From the NCBI GenBank assembly GCA_007280875.1, contig QYQJ01000155.1, positions 1-34,602 of the forward strand: a DNA stretch of 34,602 nt, in the 5' to 3' direction. A program made the position numbers and the translations under genes. This document shows, in pieces, positions 16,726-23,219 of this stretch. Position 1 is the first letter of the stretch, and each line of letters starts with the position of its first letter. Origin of the DNA: Bacteroidota bacterium (GTDB lineage: Bacteria > Bacteroidota > Bacteroidia > Bacteroidales > FEN-979). The notes below the pieces were generated by a model. It was not told where the DNA came from. It was given only the letters and a program-made list of their open reading frames with translations, and did not search any database.

Positions 16726-16841
16726 TCAGGGAAATTCCCTGACAGTCCTGACAGCCTTCTCCAGGTTGTCAAAGGCAAATCGGTTGACCGCAGAACCATT
16801 TTTTTATACAGAAGCAGGTAGACACTGTCCGCTTTCTTCAT
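16726..16841 (-). CDS. Frameshifted 38-residue small protein
   Basis: Reading the minus strand from ATG 16841 gives MKKADSVYLLLYKK, then a run of seven A (16805-16799). One extra A restores a coherent continuation NGSAVNRFAFDN, then LEKAVRTVREFP and a stop at 16728-16726, for 38 residues. The uncorrected frame gives low-quality sequence. The family is not recognised. The gene would converge with the DUF2934 ORF and diverge from the PH-like membrane protein. In-frame codons continue upstream of the ATG, so the start is uncertain. Confidence 0.4.
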
Positions 16842-16890
16842 GGTTCCCAGCAATTCAGGACCTGACCTCCTGCCTTTTTGACATTTTGCC

Positions 16891-16898
16891 TATATTTG
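16891..16898 (+). promoter_or_regulatory. -7 box placed for a leaderless transcript
   Basis: TATATTTG fits TAnnTTTG and begins 12 bases before ATG 16903, which would put the transcription start at or beside the start codon. No good -33 TTG at about 20 bases upstream. Confidence 0.45.
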
Positions 16899-16902
16899 TC
16901 CC

Positions 16903-17373
16903 ATGCGTCTCAATTACATCCTCGACAAATCCTTCGGACCGGCCGGCTCCTTTGCAGGGCTGGTGCTGGTAATAGTTGGCTTGATCCTCCTCCCTTTTTA
17001 CTGGACAGGGATCATTTTGTTCGTCATTGGTGCCTTTATCGGATTCACTGTGAGCGGATGTGAAATCCATCCCGGCAAACGATTGATCCGCCAGTACCAC
17101 CTGCTGTTTGGGTTACTGAAAACCGGATCCTGGCAGAGTCTGGACCGGTTTACCTGCATCCGGGTAGTGAAAACAACTCGATTTTACAGAACACTCAGTC
17201 TCTCCAACAGAAAAAGCGAAACATCCCGGGAAGATTATCGTGTGGTCCTCGAAGGGGGAACCCCACAATCCAGGGTGGAAGTACTGAAACGCAAAACGCA
17301 TGAAGAGGCCATAGAAGAGGCCCGGCGGTTGTCCGAAATAGTGAAGATCACAATGCTGGATGCTGGATGCTAG
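16903..17373 (+). CDS. Two-helix membrane protein with PH-like cytosolic domain
   Basis: A protein of 156 residues: two closely spaced membrane helices (about 15-34 and 36-52), then a strand-rich soluble domain (CEIHPGKRLIRQYHLLFG, WQSLDRFTCIRV, SREDYRVVLEGG) resembling the bacterial PH-like domains in small membrane proteins. The function is not known. The last residues, MLDAGC, are encoded by heptad array D (ATGCTGG units), so the natural C-terminus was probably replaced or extended by the repeat. The start lies just after a TATATTTG box. Confidence 0.65.
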   Translation: MRLNYILDKSFGPAGSFAGLVLVIVGLILLPFYWTGIILFVIGAFIGFTVSGCEIHPGKRLIRQYHLLFGLLKTGSWQSLDRFTCIRVVKTTRFYRTLSLSNRKSETSREDYRVVLEGGTPQSRVEVLKRKTHEEAIEEARRLSEIVKITMLDAGC

Positions 17374-17452
17374 ATGCTGCTGCTTCGCTCCGCTCGCAGT
17401 GACAATGCTGGATACCAGATATTTGAATCTTGAATCTTGAACCTTGAACCTA
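17353..17452. repeat. Compound heptad array D with embedded core word
   Basis: Seven-base units ATGCTGG, ATGCTGG, ATGCTAG, ATGCTGC fill 17353-17380. A 24-base GC-rich word follows (17381-17404). The seven-base register resumes at 17405 with ATGCTGG, ATACCAG, ATATTTG, AATCTTG, AATCTTG, AACCTTG. The array spans the stop of the upstream gene (17373) and contains the TTG start (17444) of the next. Its core (17379-17408) is the inverted copy of the word at 56-85. Confidence 0.8.
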
Positions 17453-18247
17453 ATCGTCTCTCCGCCCGGACCAGCTTATTTTAATGTTACAGACCTGGCC
17501 CGTCACAACATCACAAAACCAACTGATCCTGAACTGGCTGCGCAACAGCATCTCACCCTGGTCAAAACCCTGGAGCAGACCGGATGCGGGGTGATCTACC
17601 GGCCCGAACTTCCCGGGCATCCTAATTCTGTTTTTACGAAAGATCCCATCGTTTGTACTCCACGAGGATATATTATTCTCCGGATGGGACTCCCTTCCAG
17701 GATGGGTGAAGAGCTTTGGATGGCTGAATTCCTGGATAAAGCTGGGATACCCTGTATCGGAAGCATCAGACCACCCGGGACGGTGGAGGGGGGGGATGTC
17801 ATTCTGGCCGGGAAGATCGCATTCCTCGGTCGATCTACACGGACCAATCGTGCTGGTGTCCGGCAAATCGGGGATCTTCTGGAAAAGGTTGGTTTTGAGA
17901 TCAGAACGGCTGCAGTCCCCGCTCCTTTTCTCCACGTCGGAGGAGCCGTCTCCCTGGTTTCCCCTGACACCCTCCTCTGTGTCAAAGGTCTTTTCCCGGA
18001 TAGCTTTTTGGATGGATTTCAGCGAATTGAAGTTCCCAATACCGGTTTTATCAATGGAAATGTAATTTCCGCCGGCAACCGATCCGTGGTGGCCGAACTC
18101 TCCAACCAGCCGGCTATTGAAGCCCTGAGGCGACATCAGTACAGTGTTTACCCGGTCGATTTATCCGAATTTGTCAAAGGAACCGGCGGGCCCAGTTGCC
18201 TGATTCTGGAAGTAAAATACCAGTTGGCAATAGGCAGTTGGCAGTAG
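17444..18247 (+). CDS. DDAH / arginine-deiminase-fold amidinohydrolase
   Basis: A protein of 267 residues with the five-bladed propeller pattern of dimethylarginine dimethylaminohydrolase and related guanidino-modifying enzymes. Seen: VFTKDP (the F-x-x-D substrate loop), TVEGGDVILAG (EGGD), FLHVGGAVSLV with the catalytic-type His, and GTGGPSCLILEV with the nucleophile-type Cys near the C-terminus. It probably cleaves or transfers an amidino group from arginine or a methylarginine. The only plausible start is TTG 17444, inside array D, and the last residues (about QLAIGSWQ) and stop are inside array E. No neighbour explains its role. Confidence 0.8.
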   Translation: MNLIVSPPGPAYFNVTDLARHNITKPTDPELAAQQHLTLVKTLEQTGCGVIYRPELPGHPNSVFTKDPIVCTPRGYIILRMGLPSRMGEELWMAEFLDKAGIPCIGSIRPPGTVEGGDVILAGKIAFLGRSTRTNRAGVRQIGDLLEKVGFEIRTAAVPAPFLHVGGAVSLVSPDTLLCVKGLFPDSFLDGFQRIEVPNTGFINGNVISAGNRSVVAELSNQPAIEALRRHQYSVYPVDLSEFVKGTGGPSCLILEVKYQLAIGSWQ

Positions 18248-18297
18248 GCAGTAAGACAGTATAAAAATTCTTAATTCTTAATTCCTAATTCTTCATT
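18221..18297. repeat. Compound heptad array E (eleven units)
   Basis: One unbroken seven-base register covers 77 bases: CAGTTGG, CAATAGG, CAGTTGG, CAGTAGG, CAGTAAG, ACAGTAT, AAAAATT, CTTAATT twice, CCTAATT, CTTCATT. Two unrelated words, a CAGTTGG type and a CTTAATT type, are joined without losing register. It contains the DDAH stop codon and ends 13 bases before the -7 box of the next operon. Confidence 0.8.
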
Positions 18298-18310
18298 CTC
18301 GTGTAAGTGT

Positions 18311-18318
18311 TACCTTTG
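18311..18318 (+). promoter_or_regulatory. -7 box of the acyl-tailoring operon
   Basis: TACCTTTG matches TAnnTTTG and lies 27 bases before ATG 18338. The -33 position would fall at the right end of heptad array E (about 18288), where there is no clear TTG, so repeat sequence may form the upstream promoter half. Confidence 0.5.
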
Positions 18319-18337
18319 CCGCAAAGATTCAGCCTGT

Positions 18338-19222
18338 ATGCGTCTCTCTTTAAGACTGATGATCTGGTTTTTAACCGTCCTCCCTTTTAGTTTCTTTTAC
18401 CGTATATCTACGTTTGTTTACTTTATGATGTATTACATTCTGGGATACAGAAAAGAGGTAGTGTGTAACAACTTACGTAAGGCATTCCCTGAAAAATCGG
18501 AAATTGAACTCAAGTATATCAAAAAAGAATTCTACAAGCACCTGGCTGATTACCTGGTAGAGGCAGTAGCAAATTTCCATATGAATGTCAGCGATTTCGA
18601 CGCCCGGTACAAGTTGACCAATACGGAGCTGCTGGACCACTATGCCAGGGATGGAATCAATGTCATTCTGGCCCCCGGCCATTACGGCAACTGGGAGTGG
18701 GTCTCTTACCTGGTGCTGAAGATCAACTTTACCTGCGTGGCCATTTATAAAAAACAATCCAATAAATTCGTGGATGAACTGATCCTTCATTCCAGGGGTA
18801 AATACGGACTCCTTCTCTACCAGTATCATGACGCTTATAAATACCTGCTCAGCGCACCGGAAACAGCACCACTCTGTCTTTATTTTGCTGCCGATCAACG
18901 CCCTGCAAGAAAAGCAAAGGTTCCCTGGGTGACCTTTTTAAATCAGCCTACAGCAGCTTTTCGTGGTCTCGAAAACCTGCACGCTAAAACGCAGGGAATC
19001 GTTCTCTACGTGCATATCCGGAAAGTTAAGCGAGGCTTTTATGAAGTGGAATTCCGTCCCCTGAATAAGCTCGGAGAGGTTGATATGGTTCCTGATCTCA
19101 TCGAACGTTATTTTGAAGCGCTGGAGAATAACATCCGGGAGGATCCCCGTTACTACCTCTGGTCACATAATCGCTGGAAGTTTACCCCACCTGTTGATGT
19201 GAAATCAATCCATGAAGCATAA
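18338..19222 (+). CDS. HtrB/LpxL-like lysophospholipid acyltransferase
   Basis: A membrane-associated acyltransferase of 294 residues in the lipid A biosynthesis acyltransferase superfamily. The catalytic HX4E is His115-Glu120 in APGHYGNWEW. Other family marks are FAADQRPAR with the downstream VPWVTFLNQPTAAFRG and the C-terminal YLWSHNRWKF. One or two N-terminal hydrophobic segments (about 5-20, 24-38) anchor it. These enzymes move acyl groups from ACP or CoA to a lipid or sugar acceptor. Here it leads a seven-gene operon with a discrete ACP, so the donor may be that ACP and the acceptor may be something other than lipid A. It overlaps the methyltransferase start by 11 bases. Confidence 0.85.
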   Translation: MRLSLRLMIWFLTVLPFSFFYRISTFVYFMMYYILGYRKEVVCNNLRKAFPEKSEIELKYIKKEFYKHLADYLVEAVANFHMNVSDFDARYKLTNTELLDHYARDGINVILAPGHYGNWEWVSYLVLKINFTCVAIYKKQSNKFVDELILHSRGKYGLLLYQYHDAYKYLLSAPETAPLCLYFAADQRPARKAKVPWVTFLNQPTAAFRGLENLHAKTQGIVLYVHIRKVKRGFYEVEFRPLNKLGEVDMVPDLIERYFEALENNIREDPRYYLWSHNRWKFTPPVDVKSIHEA

Positions 19223-20315
19223 ACCGCATCGATATTCCTTACCACCCCGCTGGATTGTAAAGACCCTGGCAGGTTTCAGATCTGGTCTTTTTACCCTGCA
19301 CCAGAGGCTTTTTCCCGGCAGCATTGTCGTGTATGAGAAATTCCAGTACCTCTATCTGCTTCCCTGCCTCCATGTAGCCGCTGAACTCAATGTGGCCGGA
19401 TTGCTCCAAAACGGAAACAGAAAGGTGGAGAATCTGGCCAGTGAAACAAATGTAAATGCGGAAAGCCTTTACCGGGTTCTGCGTGTGCTTGCTTCCCATG
19501 GGATATTCAGGGAGCATGCTGACAAAACCTTTTCCAATACCCGCCTGTCCAGGCCCCTGATGGAGGGGCCCGAATCACTCCGGCACATGCTTCGGCATCA
19601 CCTGGGCCCACTGAACTGGGCTATCACAGGAGAGCTTCTGGAAAGCGTGCGTACCGGGACAGATGGATTTAACCGGAAGTACGGAAAAAACATCTACGAT
19701 TACCTGGCCGGTGATTCCGACAGGTTTGCCCTTTTTGATCAATCCATGGCGGATCTCTCCTCTCTGGGGTTGGCTCCGCTGCTTCAGGCCTATTCCTTTT
19801 CACAGTTCACAACACTGGCGGACATCGGTGGCGGGGATGGAGCTTCGCTCATCAGCATCCTCCAGATCTGCCCGAATCTCCGGGGCATCCTGTTTGATCT
19901 TCCAGCCGCCCTGACAAAGGCAAAAGAGATGCTCCACCACACGGATTTAGAAAACCTCATCACCCTAATAGAGGGGAATTTCATGGAAGCAGTTCCCTCC
20001 GGTGCAGATGGATACCTGCTGAAACATGTACTGCACAACTGGGATGATCAGCACTGCGTTGCAATCCTCTCGAACATCCGGAAGGTAATGCCGGAACAGG
20101 GAAAGCTCATCGTTGTGGAGATGCTCGTACCTCCGGGAAACAGAGCTTCCGTTGCCAAAATGATCGACATCCAGATGCTCACATCCATGCCCGGTGGAAG
20201 AGAGCGTACAAGGCAGGAATTCGAAATCCTGTTCTCCCGGGCTGGCCTTTCCCTGACTGGAGAATATCCTACGGTTGCCCCATTTTCGGTGCTCGAAGCC
20301 GGGTGGAATCGTTAA
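19212..20315 (+). CDS. Caffeate-type SAM-dependent O-methyltransferase
   Basis: A protein of 367 residues with the two-part structure of Methyltransf_2 enzymes: an N-terminal winged-helix dimerisation domain (about 45-110: VAAELNVAGLL and ESLYRVLRVLASHGIF) and a C-terminal Rossmann domain with DIGGGDGASLI starting at Asp204. The catalytic base is His275 in KHVLHNWDD, typical of enzymes that methylate hydroxyls on aromatic or polyketide compounds. Its stop overlaps the next -7-like box. The placement beside ACP-dependent genes suggests a tailoring step on a phenolic or polyketide head group; this is inference. Confidence 0.88.
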   Translation: MKHKPHRYSLPPRWIVKTLAGFRSGLFTLHQRLFPGSIVVYEKFQYLYLLPCLHVAAELNVAGLLQNGNRKVENLASETNVNAESLYRVLRVLASHGIFREHADKTFSNTRLSRPLMEGPESLRHMLRHHLGPLNWAITGELLESVRTGTDGFNRKYGKNIYDYLAGDSDRFALFDQSMADLSSLGLAPLLQAYSFSQFTTLADIGGGDGASLISILQICPNLRGILFDLPAALTKAKEMLHHTDLENLITLIEGNFMEAVPSGADGYLLKHVLHNWDDQHCVAILSNIRKVMPEQGKLIVVEMLVPPGNRASVAKMIDIQMLTSMPGGRERTRQEFEILFSRAGLSLTGEYPTVAPFSVLEAGWNR

Positions 20316-20320
20316 CTTTG
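20313..20320 (+). promoter_or_regulatory. -7 box overlapping a stop codon
   Basis: TAACTTTG fits TAnnTTTG; its first three bases are the methyltransferase stop. It begins 13 bases before ATG 20326, the same spacing as before mutL. It could be an internal leaderless promoter. No clear -33 element. Confidence 0.4.
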
Positions 20321-20325
20321 CAACC

Positions 20326-21492
20326 ATGTCGAAATTCTTCGCTGCATTCCGGAAAGAGTGGATCCTCCTGATCCGGGACCTTCCCGGACTGGGAATTCTG
20401 TTTGTAATGCCGGTACTGTTGATCCTGGTGGTGACCCTGGCGCAGGAAAATGCCCTGAAAAGCCAGGTTGAAAAAAACAGTATTCTGATGTTCAGTCCTC
20501 CCGGATCCATTCTCGGCAGGCAGGTAAAGGCAGATGTCAGGGCCTCAGGCATGTACACGCTTGCCAAAGACTTTGTTAGCCTGGAAGAACTCCACCGTGC
20601 CATTCAGACAGGATCCGTTCCCCTTGGAATCGTAATTGCTCCGGGAGATTCGGCCATCACCCTGGTCATCGACCCCACCCTTCACCAGGCCTATAGAAAT
20701 TCCCTGATCATGGCCACCACCTTCATCCTGAAGGGCGCAGCCGGAAAGGTGCTGATGCAGCAGTTGTTCGCTGCCGGTCGACCGGCAGGCTCAATACCTG
20801 CACCTGAGGTGATGCTGAATAACCTTCCCCCGGTATACCAGGAACAAGCAGTCAAAGAACGTTCGTCCATCAAACCGACACCGGTACAGAATAACATCCC
20901 TGGCTTCATCCTCTTTGCCATGTTTTTTATCGTTATCCCTCTGTCTGGAAGCGTGATCAGTGAAAAGAACGAAGGGGCGTCGTTCCGGCTCCGGACGCTC
21001 CCCACCCCCCTGTGGATAATGCTGGGAGCCAAGGTCCTGTTGTTCCTTCTGGTCTGTATCATCCAGTTCCTGCTGATGTTACTGGTTGGATACTGCCTGC
21101 TGCACCTTGTGTTCGGATTTCCCGAACTGGAGATGGGATCCAGTTTTCCTGCTATGGCAGTGGCCACCGTGACGGCCGCACTCGGGGCCATCGGATTCGG
21201 CCTGCTGGTGGGAGCCGGTTCACGAACACATAACCAGGCCGCTCTGTTCGGGTCGGTGATGGTGGTGATACTCGGAGTCATCAGTGGTACCTTCCTCCCT
21301 ATTCACGTTATGCCTAAAATAATCCGGATCATCAGCGGTTTCTCTCCCATCCGCTGGGGAATTGACAACTACCTGGAACTCTTCATACGCGACGGAACCC
21401 TGCGGGATATTCTTCCCCGTTCACTCTGGTTGCTATTGTTTTTTATCTTTGCACTGCTAATCAGCCTGTTTATTTTTCAAAGACGGGATTAA
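20326..21492 (+). CDS. ABC-2 type exporter permease
   Basis: A permease of 388 residues with the ABC-2 topology: one N-terminal helix (about 20-39, LGILFVMPVLLILVVTLA), a long extracytoplasmic domain, then a block of five helices from about 190 to 385. GSVISEKNEGASFRLR is the conserved coupling-helix region between helices. ATG 20326 was chosen over an in-frame upstream ATG at 20275 that lies inside the methyltransferase gene. No ATP-binding partner is encoded in the window, so the ATPase must be supplied from elsewhere. Probably exports the operon's lipid or polyketide-like product. Confidence 0.88.
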   Translation: MSKFFAAFRKEWILLIRDLPGLGILFVMPVLLILVVTLAQENALKSQVEKNSILMFSPPGSILGRQVKADVRASGMYTLAKDFVSLEELHRAIQTGSVPLGIVIAPGDSAITLVIDPTLHQAYRNSLIMATTFILKGAAGKVLMQQLFAAGRPAGSIPAPEVMLNNLPPVYQEQAVKERSSIKPTPVQNNIPGFILFAMFFIVIPLSGSVISEKNEGASFRLRTLPTPLWIMLGAKVLLFLLVCIIQFLLMLLVGYCLLHLVFGFPELEMGSSFPAMAVATVTAALGAIGFGLLVGAGSRTHNQAALFGSVMVVILGVISGTFLPIHVMPKIIRIISGFSPIRWGIDNYLELFIRDGTLRDILPRSLWLLLFFIFALLISLFIFQRRD

Positions 21493-21504
21493 TGCCGTGA
21501 GATT

Positions 21505-21924
21505 ATGAAAGAGAAAGAGGGCTTTGTGGATTGTCCGGAGCAACAGATGATTGTCTATGTGGAGAAAGAAGATGGTCAGTACGGACCGATGCAAACCGGA
21601 TCCTACATCACAAAAAATTATATCGAGGATTATTTTCTGAAACGTAACAATTTGATTTCCAAATTGAAAGAGCAGGTTGATCGGGAGGAGATCAGCCCTG
21701 TGAAGTTATTTATGGTGCTGGAGGATCTGACCGTCAGCGAGCTCTCTGCCCGGACCCGCATTCCGTTCCGTAAGGTTAAAAAACACCTGCTCCCGGGACC
21801 TTTTAAAACCATCCCGAACACGTTACTTGAACACTATGCCGCTGTTTTCAACATCACCGTTGAGCAGCTCCTTGACGTTGATGCAGGTTACGAACAGAAG
21901 AACGATGAAGATGCAAGCAAATGA
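21505..21924 (+). CDS. Small protein with HTH-like C-terminal half
   Basis: A protein of 139 residues with no recognised N-terminal domain (VDCPEQQMIVYVEKEDGQYG). The C-terminal half, about 65-125, reads like a helix-turn-helix of the XRE type: SPVKLFMVLEDLTVSELSAR, then TRIPFRKVKKHL, and FNITVEQLLDV. It may be a transcriptional regulator or, given its position, a scaffold-like accessory protein. It begins 12 bases after the permease and its stop overlaps the next start (ATGA), so its amount is tied to the BtrH-like enzyme. Confidence 0.65.
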   Translation: MKEKEGFVDCPEQQMIVYVEKEDGQYGPMQTGSYITKNYIEDYFLKRNNLISKLKEQVDREEISPVKLFMVLEDLTVSELSARTRIPFRKVKKHLLPGPFKTIPNTLLEHYAAVFNITVEQLLDVDAGYEQKNDEDASK

Positions 21925-22928
21925 CTACCATCCCTTTTAACCATAAGATGGGTGCCCACTGTGAATCGGGTACCGTCACCTCACTGCTCAACCACGCCGG
22001 ACTAACGATCTCAGAACCCATGGTGTTTGGCATTGCCAGCGGGATTTTTTTCGGCTACTTCCACAAACACAAATCCTTTCCCTTTCCCACCTTCATTGTC
22101 CGGAACCGTCCCGGTGAAATTCGGAAGAATATCGGGAAACAGCTGGGAATCAGGTTTCAAACTTTTTCCTTTCCCAGGGAGGAGTCCGGAATGGAGAAAC
22201 TGGACGAACTTCTTATCAGTGGGATACCGGTGGCTTGTCAGGTTGACTTTTTCTATCTGGATTATGTCCCGAGCTGGGAACGCGTCCACATCAATGTACA
22301 TTTCATGGTGGTTATCGGGAAAGAGGGATCTGACTACATCATCAGCGACAGCTATTTCCCCGGGCCGGTCCGGCTGCCGGAACATTCACTCCGTAAAGGA
22401 CGGTTTGCCGGTGGAACTATGTCACCGAAAGGATTCATCTTTTACCCAGCCCATGTTCCTTCGAGCTCAGACCTGCGGAAACCGATCCTCAAAGGAATCC
22501 GGAAGGCCTGTTTCAATATGCTCAGTATTCCGGTTCCTTTTATCGGGATCAAGGGGATCCGGCTCTTTGCCAAACGGGTAGCGGATTGGCCGAAGCTGGC
22601 CAGAGATACGGAGCACCTCTCCCATGAAGTGATGAAAATCAATATCCTCCTGGAAGACCAGGGAACAGGAGGTGCCGGATTCAGGTACATGTATGCCACG
22701 TTTCTGCAGCAGGCAGCCGATATCGTTGAACTACCGGAGTTGAAAGAGCGGTCGGCAGAGCTGATGGCCATTGGCGACGGCTGGCGGGAGATCTCGCTTT
22801 TTGCTGCCCGGATCGGCAAGAACCGGGATCTGGGAACTGCCCGTATGAAGGAGCTGGGCGACCTGATCATGGATCGTGCTGCCGTTGAAGAAAGATTCTT
22901 CAACGGATTGAAAAAGAGCGTAAAATAG
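21921..22928 (+). CDS. BtrH-like acyltransferase (BtrH_N plus DUF4872-like)
   Basis: A protein of 335 residues. The first 180 or so resemble the N-terminal domain of BtrH, the butirosin enzyme that moves an acyl group from the carrier protein BtrI onto an aminoglycoside. Cys14 in GAHCESGTVTSLL is the likely nucleophile and HINVHFMVVIG with ISDSYFPG form the rest of a papain-like active site. The helical C-terminal part (about 200-335) is of the DUF4872 kind. It lies directly before a discrete ACP, 9 bases apart, matching the BtrH/BtrI logic. Such proteins also occur in Bacteroidota pigment loci. The acceptor is unknown. Confidence 0.8.
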   Translation: MTTIPFNHKMGAHCESGTVTSLLNHAGLTISEPMVFGIASGIFFGYFHKHKSFPFPTFIVRNRPGEIRKNIGKQLGIRFQTFSFPREESGMEKLDELLISGIPVACQVDFFYLDYVPSWERVHINVHFMVVIGKEGSDYIISDSYFPGPVRLPEHSLRKGRFAGGTMSPKGFIFYPAHVPSSSDLRKPILKGIRKACFNMLSIPVPFIGIKGIRLFAKRVADWPKLARDTEHLSHEVMKINILLEDQGTGGAGFRYMYATFLQQAADIVELPELKERSAELMAIGDGWREISLFAARIGKNRDLGTARMKELGDLIMDRAAVEERFFNGLKKSVK

Positions 22929-22937
22929 GAGAAAGAC

Positions 22938-23219
22938 ATGGCCATTGAACCGAGTGAAGAGCTGAAGATGGAGATCAAGAACCTGATTATGACCACCCTC
23001 AATATCACAGACGTGGATCCGAATGATATAGATGACACTGAACCGCTTTTTGGTGGTACCAATGCTCTTACGCTTGACTCTGTCGACGGCATTGAGATCA
23101 TCATGGCGTTGCAGCGACACTACAATGTCAGATTGAATGATCAGAACCTGGCACGACATATCATCCGGTCCATTCATACTATCGCGGAATTCGTTGCGCG
23201 GGAAAAAGCAGCTAATTGA
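22938..23219 (+). CDS. Discrete acyl carrier protein
   Basis: A phosphopantetheine-binding protein of 93 residues, acidic and four-helical. Ser48 in LTLDSVDGIEI is the predicted 4'-phosphopantetheine attachment site. The loop FGGTNALTLDSVD is a little longer than in fatty-acid AcpP, as in carrier proteins of secondary metabolism. An AGGAG motif at 22927-22931 overlaps the upstream stop and is 6 bases from the ATG, one of the few clear ribosome-binding sites here. The stop overlaps the sulfotransferase start. It presumably carries the acyl or amino-acyl intermediate used by the BtrH-like and HtrB-like enzymes. Confidence 0.9.
   Translation: MAIEPSEELKMEIKNLIMTTLNITDVDPNDIDDTEPLFGGTNALTLDSVDGIEIIMALQRHYNVRLNDQNLARHIIRSIHTIAEFVAREKAAN

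Noticed and set aside
16726-16742. Perfect palindrome TCAGGGAA-A-TTCCCTGA between converging ORFs, considered as a terminator
   Set aside because: The loop is one base, there is no T-tract on either side, and the sequence is explained as the end of the minus-strand small gene.
35-18297. Possibility that the short tandem repeats are a CRISPR array
   Set aside because: Units are seven bases long and contiguous, with no unique spacers and no cas genes.
20275-20325. Upstream in-frame ATG for the ABC-2 permease
   Set aside because: Lies within the methyltransferase gene and adds 17 residues without membrane-protein character; ATG 20326 starts a standard ABC-2 N-terminus.
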